From the NCBI GenBank assembly GCA_964530225.1, contig CAZHBA010000072.1, forward strand, positions 1-52,046: a stretch of 52,046 nt of DNA. The letters run 5' to 3'. Shown one piece after another: positions 15,891-24,219 of this stretch. Positions within the stretch are counted from its first letter, which is position 1. Each line of letters opens with the position of its first letter. The position numbers and the translations under genes are program-made. The DNA is from CAZHBA01 sp964530225. GTDB lineage: Bacteria; Pseudomonadota; Alphaproteobacteria; UBA6615. The notes beneath the pieces are model-generated. The model saw only the letters and a list, made by a program, of their open reading frames with translations, was not told the DNA's origin and did no database searches.

Positions 15891-18182
15891 ATGAGCGTAG
15901 CTGAAGACACCAGCGTCCAGACGGGCGACTTCAAACATATCGGCACGCGCGCCCCGCGCCCCGACGGTACCGACAAGGTCACCGGCCGGGCGCGCTTCGG
16001 CGCCGACTTTACGCTGCCGGGCATGCTGCATGGTTTGGTCCTGCGCAGCCCCCACGCGCACGCCTGGGTCAGGTCCATCGACACTTCAAAGGCCGCGGCA
16101 CTGCCTGGCGTCAAAGCCGTCGTCACACGCGACGATTTCGGCGACCAGCCGTCGGAGATCGTTCCTGCCGGCGAAATGCCGGTCAATTACCGCGATGTCG
16201 TGCGCAACCTGCTGGCACGCGAGAAGGTTTTATACGATGGCCACCCCGTGGCCGCAGTCGCTGCGACCAGCCTGTCCATCGCCAATCAAGCGTTGAAGCT
16301 GATTGAGGTCAATTACGAGGTTCTGCCACACGTCATCGACCCAGTCGAGGCGGCCCAGCCCAACGCGCCTTTGTTGCACGACTTCGTGTTCACCGAGGGG
16401 GTCGAGCCCACGCCCGATAAACCGTCGAACGTCACCAAGCGCGTTGCGGTTACCAAAGGCGACGTCAAGGCCGGTTTCGCGCAGGCCGACGTTATCGTCG
16501 AGCGCGAGTACGACACCAAGCCGGTGCACCAAGGTTATATCGAGCCCCAAGCCTGCCTTGCCCACTATACCAAGGGTGGCCAAGGCGAAATCTGGACCAC
16601 CACCCAGGGACACTTCTTGGTGCGGGCCTTCTCTTCGCGCCTATGCGGTCTGGATATCTCGTGCCTGAAGGTAACACCGACGGAAATGGGTGGCGGCTTT
16701 GGCGGCAAGAACAATGTCTATCTCGAGCCATTGGCGCTGGCGTTGTCGCGTATTAGCGGCCGGCCGGTCAAAATGGTTATGACCCGAGGCGACGTGATCC
16801 GCGCCACCGGTCCAACCTCCGGTGCACATATGCGCATCAAGATTGGCACCACCAAGGATGGTAAAATCACCGCCGCCGAGGCAGAAGCGTATTTCCAGGC
16901 GGGCGCCTTCCCGGGCTCGCCCGTCGGCCCAGCCTCGATGACGGCCTTCGCCTGTTACGATCTTGAGCACGTAAACGTCGTTGGTTATGACATCGTTAGC
17001 AACCGCCCCAAGGTTGCCGCCTATCGTGCCCCTGGCGCCCAGGTCATCGCCTTTGCGGTCGAGAGCACCATGGATTCGGTAGCACGGGAAGTTGGCATGG
17101 ACCCCATTGATTTACGTCTCAACAACGCCGCCAAGCAAGGCACCAAGGCCGCCTACGGACCTACCTTCGGCCCCGTCGGTTTGGTGGAAAGTTTAGAAGC
17201 GATCAGGAACCATCCCAACTACAAGACTAAACTCGGCCCCAACCAGGGCCGCGGCGTGGCCTCCGGCTTCTGGTTCAACATCGGCGGCGACACCTGCGTG
17301 ACCATGAACGTCAACGAGGACGGTTCGGTCGGACTGATGATTGGCAACCCCGACATCGGTGGCTCGCGCGCGTCGATGGCGTTGATGGCGGCCGAGGCCC
17401 TGGGCCTCGAGCCGGATTCGATAAAGCCCACCGTCGGCGATACCAGTTCGCTCGGCTTCAACTTCCTGACTGCGGGCAGCCGCACCACGTTCGCCGTCGG
17501 CAAGGCGACCGTCGACGTTTCACATAAGGTAGTGGAGGAGTTGAAGAAACGCGCAGCCATCATGTGGGACATCCCGGTAGAGGCGATCGAGTGGGAAGAC
17601 GGGTATGCCCGTCCCGCCGGCGCCAATGCCGGCGACTTCGAACCGCTGTCGATCATCGATATCGCCAAGGATGCCGGCAAGACTGGCGGTTCCATAGCCG
17701 CGCATGTCGAAGAAAACGTCAAGGGAGCGGGGCCCAGCTTCGCCACCGAGGCGGTCGATGTCGAGGTCGACCCGGAGACCGGCAAGGTGACAATCCTGCG
17801 TTTTACCGTCGCCCAGGATGCCGGCAAGGCGATACACCCGAGCTACGTCGAGGGCCAATACCAGGGTGCCGCGGCGCAGGGCATCGGCTGGGCACTTAAC
17901 GAAGAGTATATCTACGACGAGAACGGACGGCTGGAGAACCCGAGCTTCCTCGATTACCGCATCCCCGTCGCTTCGGATCTGCCGATGATCGATACCGTGA
18001 TTGTCGAAGTGCCTAACCCGAACCATCCGTTTGGCGTCCGCGGTATCGGCGAGACATCGATCGTACCGGTCAAAGCCGCCGTCGCCAACGCAATTGCGGA
18101 CGCGGTCGGCGTACGTTTGACCAATCTACCGATGTCACCGCCGAAGGTGTTGAAAGCGCTCGAGGATGTTGCTGCCGAATAG
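15891..18182 (+). CDS. Molybdenum hydroxylase catalytic (large) subunit, xanthine dehydrogenase family
   Basis: A 763-residue molybdopterin-cytosine-dinucleotide-binding subunit. It has the N-terminal a/b hammerhead domain (GTDKVTGRARFGADF), the glycine-rich GGGFGGKNN, and the C-terminal GVRGIGETS whose Glu is the catalytic base of this family. The substrate loop reads VAAYRAPGAQ (about residues 376-385). True form I CO dehydrogenase has AYxCSFR and form II has AYRGAGR, so CO oxidation is not supported; an aldehyde, N-heterocycle or aromatic substrate is more likely. The operon lacks the cox maturation genes in this window; MCD synthesis and sulfuration factors must be elsewhere. Third gene of the operon; the following 260 bases hold only a remnant. 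Confidence 0.92.
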   Translation: MSVAEDTSVQTGDFKHIGTRAPRPDGTDKVTGRARFGADFTLPGMLHGLVLRSPHAHAWVRSIDTSKAAALPGVKAVVTRDDFGDQPSEIVPAGEMPVNYRDVVRNLLAREKVLYDGHPVAAVAATSLSIANQALKLIEVNYEVLPHVIDPVEAAQPNAPLLHDFVFTEGVEPTPDKPSNVTKRVAVTKGDVKAGFAQADVIVEREYDTKPVHQGYIEPQACLAHYTKGGQGEIWTTTQGHFLVRAFSSRLCGLDISCLKVTPTEMGGGFGGKNNVYLEPLALALSRISGRPVKMVMTRGDVIRATGPTSGAHMRIKIGTTKDGKITAAEAEAYFQAGAFPGSPVGPASMTAFACYDLEHVNVVGYDIVSNRPKVAAYRAPGAQVIAFAVESTMDSVAREVGMDPIDLRLNNAAKQGTKAAYGPTFGPVGLVESLEAIRNHPNYKTKLGPNQGRGVASGFWFNIGGDTCVTMNVNEDGSVGLMIGNPDIGGSRASMALMAAEALGLEPDSIKPTVGDTSSLGFNFLTAGSRTTFAVGKATVDVSHKVVEELKKRAAIMWDIPVEAIEWEDGYARPAGANAGDFEPLSIIDIAKDAGKTGGSIAAHVEENVKGAGPSFATEAVDVEVDPETGKVTILRFTVAQDAGKAIHPSYVEGQYQGAAAQGIGWALNEEYIYDENGRLENPSFLDYRIPVASDLPMIDTVIVEVPNPNHPFGVRGIGETSIVPVKAAVANAIADAVGVRLTNLPMSPPKVLKALEDVAAE

Positions 18183-18209
18183 ACCGGTTGGGGCGCCGGC
18201 GCAATTCCG

Positions 18210-18380
18210 TTACGCCGACTTGCTGCCGGGACCTCTATAGTTGAGTTCTACGGTGACCTAGTTGGCGTCCTCGACAAAGATATGGTACAGGCCCAGATTG
18301 GTAACTTCGCGCGCGCGGTAGCCGTGAAGCGGTCGAAATCGAACACCTTGGGGCGGAAATTTCGGCCGCGCAAGCGACCG
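18210..18380 (-). pseudogene. Remnant of a VOC/glyoxalase-like protein (C-terminus)
   Basis: The minus strand encodes GYRAREVTNLGLYHIFVED, AN, a stop codon, then VTVELNYRGPGSKSA and a terminal stop at 18210-18212. The pattern L-x-H-I-F-V-x-D-x-N-G-V-x-V-E-L-N-Y is the closing strand and metal-ligand Glu region of vicinal-oxygen-chelate proteins; the Gly after Asn has become a stop. Upstream sequence does not give a readable N-terminus. Identification depends on about 30 residues. Confidence 0.45.
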
Positions 18381-18449
18381 TCCCGGACTGGCGCAACACG
18401 AATTCGGGAACCGCTATCGCCACCGCCGAAGTGCGCGCTGGTTCAGCTG

Positions 18450-19352
18450 TTATTTGCCCGGCACCTTTTGACTTTCGCTGCGTTCGCGCACCGCCAAATA
18501 GGCGGCACCGGCGAAGATCATCACACCACCGACCCAAGTGAATATATCCGGCACCTCGGAGAAGAAGAGGTACCCGAACAGCGCCGCCCAGATCAGCTTA
18601 AAGAAATCGATCGGCACGACAACAGCGGTGTCGGCGAGCCGCAGCGCTTGGGTCAGCGTTAGATGTCCGGCCGTGCCGACCAATCCCGTCATAGCCATCA
18701 GGCCAAGCTGCTCCCAGGTTGGCCACTGCCAGTGCAACAAAGCCGGGATCAACGACATAGGTGTCATGAAGACAACCATATAAGCAACCATTGTCGGTGG
18801 CGCATCGCTACGGCCTAGCGCCTTCATAACCACCAAGATAACGCCCCAAAGACTGGATGCCGCGAGGATTAACAGTGGTCCCGTGCCAACTTCGACAATG
18901 CCCGGCCGGATGATCACCATGGTTCCGACGAAGCCGACTGCCAGAGCTCCCCAACGGCGCCAGCGGAAACCCTCGCCCAGGAACAGCATCGCTAGCACCG
19001 CGGCGAACAACGGCGCAGTAAAAGACAACGCATTGGCCGTTGCCAGCGGCGTAATCGATATAGCGACGAAAAACATCATCATGGCGCACACATGGCCGAA
19101 TGAGCGGGCGAAATGGACGCGCATCTGACTGGTCCTGAACAGCCCCCAACCGTAACGATAGAGCAGAAAAGCCAGGATCGGCGTGCCGAACAAATTGCGG
19201 AAGAAGGCGACCTCGAACGGATGCACCTCCTCCGACAACTGCCGAATAAAAGAGTGCATCAACACGATCATCACCGTCGTCAGAAACATCCAGGCCATGC
19301 CCTGGATGTGGGCCGGCACGCGGCCCGGCGCGGATGCTTTCAATTCACTCAA
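18450..19352 (-). CDS. EamA/DMT-family transporter
   Basis: A 300-residue membrane protein with ten helices and two EamA repeats. It contains FEVAFFRNLFGTPILAFLL (about residues 46-64), the conserved F-R-N of EamA helix 2, VGFVGTMVIIRPG closing repeat one, and WVGGVMIFAGAAYLAVRER closing repeat two. I chose the TTG at 19352, which has a well-placed GGAG site 7 bases upstream; a longer frame to 19454 overlaps the upstream region of the divergent monooxygenase gene and has an unlike composition. This subgroup resembles RhaT/SAM-carrier-like EamA proteins; substrate unknown. Fourth transporter of this family in 11 kb, counting the broken one. Confidence 0.88.
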   Translation of the reverse strand: MSELKASAPGRVPAHIQGMAWMFLTTVMIVLMHSFIRQLSEEVHPFEVAFFRNLFGTPILAFLLYRYGWGLFRTSQMRVHFARSFGHVCAMMMFFVAISITPLATANALSFTAPLFAAVLAMLFLGEGFRWRRWGALAVGFVGTMVIIRPGIVEVGTGPLLILAASSLWGVILVVMKALGRSDAPPTMVAYMVVFMTPMSLIPALLHWQWPTWEQLGLMAMTGLVGTAGHLTLTQALRLADTAVVVPIDFFKLIWAALFGYLFFSEVPDIFTWVGGVMIFAGAAYLAVRERSESQKVPGK

Positions 19353-19459
19353 CGTGATACTCCAGCGGTCCCGGCCGATAGGTTGTGCGCCTGCCGCAAT
19401 TGCCGCAAGATGACAAGGTTGCCGTGCAAGATCGGCGAGCCAGTGAGGAAACAAGAACG

Positions 19460-19780
19460 ATGATCACAGCAATTGTCCAGTTCAAAGTGGCTGATGAGGT
19501 AAGTCGTGACGAAGTTTTGACCAACATGCGAAATGTCGCACCACGGTTCGAGAAGGTTGCCGGACTGATCCAGAAGAACTTTTTGTTCGACGAGGCGCGC
19601 GGCATTGGCGGCGGCGTTTATACCTGGAAAACGCGCGCGGCAGCGGAAGAGCTGTACGCCGAAGGCGGCGCCTGGCGCGAGGCCATCCGCAATTTGTACG
19701 GCGTCGACCCGGAAGTCACCATATTCGAAACCCCAATCATCGTCGATAACACCGTCGGTAAAATTAAAACCGCCGCCTGA
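19460..19780 (+). CDS. YdhR-like putative monooxygenase (dimeric alpha-beta barrel)
   Basis: A 106-residue single-domain protein: MITAIVQFKVADEVSRDEVL, then VAGLIQKNFLFDEARGIGGGVYTWKTR (abbreviated pattern: L-I-x-K-x-F-L-x-D, then GGVYLW), and AEELYAEG. This follows the YdhR/ABM monooxygenase-like family, small ferredoxin-fold proteins that form dimers and are suspected to act on aromatic or quinone substrates. A GAGGAA site lies 11 bases before the ATG. The next gene begins 21 bases downstream, so the two are probably an operon. Function is not demonstrated for most members. Confidence 0.8.
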   Translation: MITAIVQFKVADEVSRDEVLTNMRNVAPRFEKVAGLIQKNFLFDEARGIGGGVYTWKTRAAAEELYAEGGAWREAIRNLYGVDPEVTIFETPIIVDNTVGKIKTAA

Positions 19781-19801
19781 AATCAATAACGGGGTTCCAC
19801 C

Positions 19802-20803
19802 ATGGCCACGATCAAGAAAGCCGTTCAGTTCGCCCGCACCGGCAACCCACCCGACGTGGTCGAAGTAGTCGACATGGAGACCGCACCGGTCGGTCCTGGG
19901 GACGTACTAATCGACATCGAAGCCGCGTCTATCAATCCCTCGCATCTGCTCACGTTAGCGGGCGGCTACGGCATCCAGCCAAAACTGCCGGCAGTACCGG
20001 GCGCAGAAGGCATAGGCAAGATCGCCGAGGCCGGTAGCGAGGTGACCAATGTGAAACCCGGCGACCGTGTAATGATCCCGCCTTATACCGGCACCTGGCG
20101 GCAACAAGCGGTGGTGCCGGCCGAACGCATCACCGTCACCTTCCCGTCCGACGGCGATCCCAAGCAGATGGCGATGATCATGGCCAATCCGCCGACCGCC
20201 TGGCTTTTGCTAAAGACAGTGGTCGACCTGGAGCCCGGCGACTGGGTGATCCAGAACGCCGCCAACTCGGCGGTCGGCCAATACATCATGCAGTTGGCCA
20301 AGATTTATGGCCTTAAAACCGTCAATGTGGTGCGCCGCGGCGGCCTCGAAGACATTATCGCCAACGCCGGCGGCGACGTTTGCGCCGTCGATGGACCCGA
20401 TCTGGGCAAGCGCGTAAAGGCGGCGACCGGTGGCAGTGAAATCAAACTCGGTATTGACGCGGTTGCCGGTGAAGCGACACAGAATCTCGCCGACTGCCTC
20501 GTCGATAACGCGGTGATAGCTAATTACGGCCTGTTGTCGGGCGCGCCATGCCACCTGTCGCCCAATGACATCATCTTCCGTAATCTAAGCCTGCGCGGCG
20601 TGTGGCTCAGCATGTGGCTGCAAGGACGGGGGTCAACGCCGGAAGCGCGCGCCGCAGTCTACGAAGAGCTGCGCGGTTATATCATCGAAGGCCGCATGCA
20701 TGCCAAAATCGAGGCGACCTACCCGCTGAACCAGATCAAGGAGGCCGTTGCCCACGCCCTGCGCCCGCGTAAGGGTAAGGTCATCATCCTGCCGAACAGC
20801 TAA
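19802..20803 (+). CDS. Trans-2-enoyl-CoA reductase-like MDR protein (MECR/ETR1 type)
   Basis: A 333-residue medium-chain reductase. The N-terminal domain has SINPSHLLTLAGGYG and PGAEGIGKIAEAGSEV; the Rossmann domain has VIQNAANSAVGQYIMQLAK (about residues 147-165), the sequence typical of mitochondrial enoyl reductase (MECR/ETR1) rather than alcohol dehydrogenase. The ancestral zinc ligands are absent. MECR-type enzymes reduce trans-2-enoyl thioesters with NADPH. It follows the YdhR-like gene by 21 bases with a GGGG site. Other quinone-oxidoreductase-like activities are possible; the exact substrate is inferred only by subgroup. Confidence 0.85.
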   Translation: MATIKKAVQFARTGNPPDVVEVVDMETAPVGPGDVLIDIEAASINPSHLLTLAGGYGIQPKLPAVPGAEGIGKIAEAGSEVTNVKPGDRVMIPPYTGTWRQQAVVPAERITVTFPSDGDPKQMAMIMANPPTAWLLLKTVVDLEPGDWVIQNAANSAVGQYIMQLAKIYGLKTVNVVRRGGLEDIIANAGGDVCAVDGPDLGKRVKAATGGSEIKLGIDAVAGEATQNLADCLVDNAVIANYGLLSGAPCHLSPNDIIFRNLSLRGVWLSMWLQGRGSTPEARAAVYEELRGYIIEGRMHAKIEATYPLNQIKEAVAHALRPRKGKVIILPNS

Positions 20804-20933
20804 GATTGTTGTTGATTTATATCCGCAGCGGACTTGCCTTTGCGGGCTTAGAGTTCCCGTTACTGACCGCTAGCGGCGCTGAAGCCGCATCGGACGACAC
20901 CTAGCAGAGCCAACACCAGCCATCGCCGAAACG

Positions 20934-21218
20934 GTGCGGACAGGCGAGTTGCGCGACGGCGACCCTATCCACCGCGACTCCGGCACAGCAGCGCTAATAA
21001 TGATATTACCCGGCGGCTCTCACGTCCTGCGCCGGGAAAACCTCAAGGTCGTCCCCGGCCCTAGTCTGTTCGTCTATCTGGCGCCCACGAAGATCCGTAT
21101 TCCCGGAAGACGTCACCGCCGGTTTCCGCGATCTTGGGAATCTAAAAAGCCAGTTCGGTGATCAGAACTATGCGGTTCCAAAAAACGACGACTGCCACCT
21201 ACAGCAGCGTATGCAGCA
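20934..21218 (+). pseudogene. Decayed DM13-domain protein
   Basis: From about 20934 the plus strand encodes RTGELRDGDPIHRDSGTAAL, then LPGGSHVLRRENLKVVPGP and SLFVYLAP. After a frame change near 21108 it continues EDVTAGFRDLGNLKSQFGDQ and NYAVPKNDD. These blocks match the DM13 (electron-transfer DM13) pattern: F-x-D-G-x3-H-x-G-S-G-T, L-x-x-E-N-F-x-V-x-x-G-P-x-L-x-V-Y-L, L-G-x-L-K-x2-x-G-x-Q-x-Y-x-V-P. The last strand with the conserved Cys is missing. No signal peptide survives upstream. The segment explains most of the 438-base gap here. Confidence 0.65.
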
Positions 21219-21241
21219 CCTTCAAGGTATACTACTCTCAA

Positions 21242-21541
21242 CTAATCACCCAACCGCAGTGCTTCAATACGCCGGTTGAGCGGCGTGATCAGCTTGGAAA
21301 ACCACGCCGCTAGCCAACCCATGGGGCGCGACCAATTTAGCTTGGTGAAAGCCAGCAGAAACGGCAGCATGGTAATTACGGCGAGGAGTAGCCGGACGGC
21401 TTCGCCGGTATCAAACAACCGTGGCCACCACAGGCCAAATTGCAGTACGCCCCAGACCGATAGCCCCACGAACGACGCTACCAGCAAGGCGAACAGCGCA
21501 GTCAGCAACCAGCGTAACCACAGCAGTGCACGCAGGCGCAT
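21242..21541 (-). CDS. Small membrane protein of unknown function
   Basis: A 99-residue protein with two or three hydrophobic segments: LLTALFALLVASFVGLSVWG, then LLLAVITMLPFLLAF, and an amphipathic C-terminus rich in Arg. No family is recognised. It follows the SDR gene on the minus strand by 15 bases, so the two probably form an operon. The C-terminal SKLITPLNRRIEALRLGD is cytoplasmic by the positive-inside rule. Confidence 0.6.
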   Translation of the reverse strand: MRLRALLWLRWLLTALFALLVASFVGLSVWGVLQFGLWWPRLFDTGEAVRLLLAVITMLPFLLAFTKLNWSRPMGWLAAWFSKLITPLNRRIEALRLGD

Positions 21542-21556
21542 TGATTCAAACGCCGC

Positions 21557-22285
21557 TTAGAACTTCTCGACCCAGGGCCGTAGCTCGACTTCCCAGGTCC
21601 AAGCGCTGCGGTGCTGTCTATGGACATCCAGATAAGTGCGGGCGATCGCTTCGGGGTCGAGCAAGCTATCGGTTACGGCATCGGCATCCGCGCCGCCGGA
21701 TAAACTGCGCGTGGCACGCGGATCGTCGGGGCCTTTGCTGATCCCGCCATCGATGACGAAATGGCCGATATGAATATTTTGCGGCGCCAACTCACGCGCC
21801 ATCGCCTGGGCCAGGCCGCGTAGACCGAACTTGCCCATGGCGAACGGCGCCGACTGAGGATAGCCCTTCACGCTGGCCGAGGCGCCGGTGAAGAAGATCG
21901 AGCCGCTGCCGCGTGGCAACATTAACTGCGCCGCCTTCTGGCCAATTAGGAAACCGGCGTAGCAACTCACCATCACCGCATTGAGCACCGCGTCGCGCTC
22001 AACCTCCACTATCGGTCCCCGGGCCCGCGCGCTGGCGTTATAGACTACAAAATCGGGGACGCCGAGGTCAGAGCTGACGGCGTCGAAGAGCTGGTCCACC
22101 TGGGCACCGTCTACGGCGTCGCAGACATAGGCTTTGGCTCCGGTTCCGTCGCAGAGTGACGCTAGTTTCTCCGTATTGCGCGCGGCAATAGCCACAGCCA
22201 TGCCCTCGCCCGCACACAAGCGTGCCAATGAAGCGCTGAGGCCGCTGCCGGCGCCAACGATTAGTGCAGTTTCCTTATCGGCCAT
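21557..22285 (-). CDS. SDR family protein with Phe in place of the catalytic Tyr
   Basis: A 242-residue Rossmann-fold protein. The cofactor motif is IVGAGSGLSASLA (residues 9-21), followed by VVYNASARARG and FFTGASASVKGYPQSAPFAMGKFGLR. In that last block Ser136/138 and Lys152 are at the catalytic positions, but the Tyr position is Phe148. I recall a related SDR subgroup with F-A-x2-K-F-A-L-R and IHV-x-H-x2-IDG, which this protein also has (IHIGHFVIDGGI), so the change may be a family trait. It may reduce without the classical mechanism or act non-catalytically. ATG at 22285 has a GGGGGAG site. Upstream of and probably co-transcribed with the small membrane protein. Confidence 0.85.
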   Translation of the reverse strand: MADKETALIVGAGSGLSASLARLCAGEGMAVAIAARNTEKLASLCDGTGAKAYVCDAVDGAQVDQLFDAVSSDLGVPDFVVYNASARARGPIVEVERDAVLNAVMVSCYAGFLIGQKAAQLMLPRGSGSIFFTGASASVKGYPQSAPFAMGKFGLRGLAQAMARELAPQNIHIGHFVIDGGISKGPDDPRATRSLSGGADADAVTDSLLDPEAIARTYLDVHRQHRSAWTWEVELRPWVEKF

Positions 22286-22467
22286 ATACTCCCCCTTACA
22301 TGCATCGCGGCCGGCATTTAATCGTAAATACCGCGTGTAACTACGGCTTATACCGCTACTCCGACATTGGTATGAAATAAGACACCAGTAATTTTTTCAA
22401 TGACATTCACGAAAAATTCTTTTTTGCCGTGCTTGCATAGACGGCGATAGGTCTTCTATCTACCGAT

Positions 22468-23892
22468 ATGATGTCGGATACAGCGGCGAGCAACGGATTT
22501 CTGACGCGCACGCGCGGTCTCTTGCAGCGCGCGTTGCAGGACGTCATTAGCGTTGCCGGCCTCGGCCGCAGCGCACCGTTGCGGCCCGACTTGCCGGACG
22601 ACGACCTCAAGATGTTACGGGAACGCATCGACGCCAGCTTGTCTAGGCGCGGCGGTGAGGCCTCAGCGCGCGGTAACGCGGCGCAGTTGGGCCGCGACTA
22701 TCTCGACCTCAACGAAGACGGCCGGCTGCGGTTTTTCCAACTGCTCGCCGAGGACTACGGCGTCGATCCTGACGGGCTAAACCAGGCAATGGACGGCGTC
22801 CGGGAGGCCGAAAGCAACCCCGCTACCTATGCCAAGGCGGTCGATCAATTACGCCAACGTCTAGAGTCCCCTAGAACTAATTTATTTCGTCAATTCAATA
22901 GCTTATCTCATGGTATTAAATTTTTAGTCGACATACGTAACGACCTTCGTGGTTGGCTTGGCGCGCACACGGAACTGCGCCCCGTCGACGACGAACTACG
23001 CTCGCTTCTGAGCGCCTGGTTCGACGCCGGGTTTCTCGAATTGCGCCATGTCACTTGGGCGGCACCCGCCAATCTGCTGGAAAAGCTGATCGCCTACGAA
23101 GCGGTGCACGAAATCCAGTCGTGGACCGACCTCAAGAACCGATTGGAATCGGACCGCCGTTGCTACGCATTTTTCCACCCGAATATGCCCGAAGAACCGT
23201 TAATCTTCGTCGAGGTGGCGTTGGTCGACGGCATGGCCGACAATGTTCAGGCCTTACTCGACGAAGCCGCCCCCACTGGCAACCCTGAGGACGCAAATAC
23301 CGCTATCTTCTACTCGATCTCCAATGCCCAACAGGGCCTATCCGGCGTCAACTTCGGAGATTTCTTGATCAAACAGGTGGTCGACGACCTATTGCACGAG
23401 TTCCCCAATCTGAAAACCTTCGCCACCCTGTCGCCAATCCCCGGTTTTCGCGACTGGCTGGACTTCCGGTTCGCGGCCGGAGCAAAACTGCTCAACCACG
23501 AGCAGGAGGCGCAAATTGCTAAGCTGACCGGCGACACCGGCGACATACCACCCTTGCAGGCGTTACTTGACCGACCCGATTGGCATCAGGACGAAAGCAT
23601 TACCGGTGTTTTGCAACCGATCCTGCAACATCTGGTCAGCGGCTATCTGCTCTACCAGCGCCGAGAGGGCGCGGGCACGGCGCTTGATCCGGTCGCCCAT
23701 TTCCACCTCAGCAATGGCGCCCAGATCGAGAGGATTAACTGGCTGGCCGACAGTTCCGAGCGCGGCATGAGCCAGTCGGCCGGTATGATGGTGAATTACC
23801 TCTATGCCCTCGACCAGATCGAGGACAACCACGAGGCCTATGTCACGGGCGGTGAAATTCCCGCCTCGAGCGCCGTCAGAAACGTGCTTTAG
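22468..23892 (+). CDS. Malonyl-CoA decarboxylase
   Basis: A 474-residue enzyme of the MCD family, which converts malonyl-CoA to acetyl-CoA and CO2. The N-terminal helical domain contains RRGGEASARGNAAQLGRDYL; the C-terminal acetyltransferase-like domain has FYSISNAQQGLSGVNFGDFL (about residues 281-300), which includes the conserved Ser block, FATLSPIPGFRDWL, and DPVAHFHLSNGAQIERINWL (about residues 407-426) with the conserved His. The end KG..-type peroxisomal signal is absent, as expected in bacteria. Length is usual for the bacterial protein. An alternative start is the next codon (ATG ATG). No malonyl-CoA synthetase or malonate transporter gene is adjacent, unlike in mat operons. Confidence 0.93.
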   Translation: MMSDTAASNGFLTRTRGLLQRALQDVISVAGLGRSAPLRPDLPDDDLKMLRERIDASLSRRGGEASARGNAAQLGRDYLDLNEDGRLRFFQLLAEDYGVDPDGLNQAMDGVREAESNPATYAKAVDQLRQRLESPRTNLFRQFNSLSHGIKFLVDIRNDLRGWLGAHTELRPVDDELRSLLSAWFDAGFLELRHVTWAAPANLLEKLIAYEAVHEIQSWTDLKNRLESDRRCYAFFHPNMPEEPLIFVEVALVDGMADNVQALLDEAAPTGNPEDANTAIFYSISNAQQGLSGVNFGDFLIKQVVDDLLHEFPNLKTFATLSPIPGFRDWLDFRFAAGAKLLNHEQEAQIAKLTGDTGDIPPLQALLDRPDWHQDESITGVLQPILQHLVSGYLLYQRREGAGTALDPVAHFHLSNGAQIERINWLADSSERGMSQSAGMMVNYLYALDQIEDNHEAYVTGGEIPASSAVRNVL

Positions 23893-24219
23893 CTATTTAT
23901 CCAGTCCGGCCTTGCGCATGCTCCTCTCGAGGACGTAGCGTACGCCCAACTCGCGGGCAACTTGGCGCATGCCATCCTGGACCGCAAGCGCGCGCTGTAC
24001 AGCGTCAACGACGCTGGCGAACTCGGGTGAAACCCGTCGCCCATCGTCTTGACGATGCGCTCCCGGTGGTTGGCAATACACAGCTCAATTAATTCGGAGA
24101 GATGAGTTGTAAGAGTAGCGAGCGCACCCTCTTCGCCCTCACCCATTAGCCGCGAGTTACCCGACCACGTCGGCGGCCAAGATCTCTGCTAGCTTTCTTT
24201 CGGCGCGTTCTTCGGCCAT
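23893..24219 (-). pseudogene. Decayed class III adenylate/guanylate cyclase
   Basis: From an ATG at 24219 the minus strand reads AEERAERKLAEILAADVVG, then two stops, then in another frame MGEGEEGALATLTTHLSELI and HRERIVKTMGDG, and in a third frame EFASVVDAVQRALAVQDGM, ending GVRYVLERSMRKAGLDK and a stop at 23893. The first blocks match the catalytic domain of alphaproteobacterial class III cyclases (LAADVVGYSRLM, R-I-V-K-T-x-G-DG, EF-x-S-V-V-D-A-V); the last matches the downstream sensor region, so the centre is deleted. At least two frame changes are present. Its stop abuts the malonyl-CoA decarboxylase stop. Confidence 0.7.

Noticed and set aside
14537..18182. Annotation as CO dehydrogenase coxMSL
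   Set aside because: The active-site loop AYRAPGA matches neither form I (AYxCSFR) nor form II (AYRGAGR) CO dehydrogenase.
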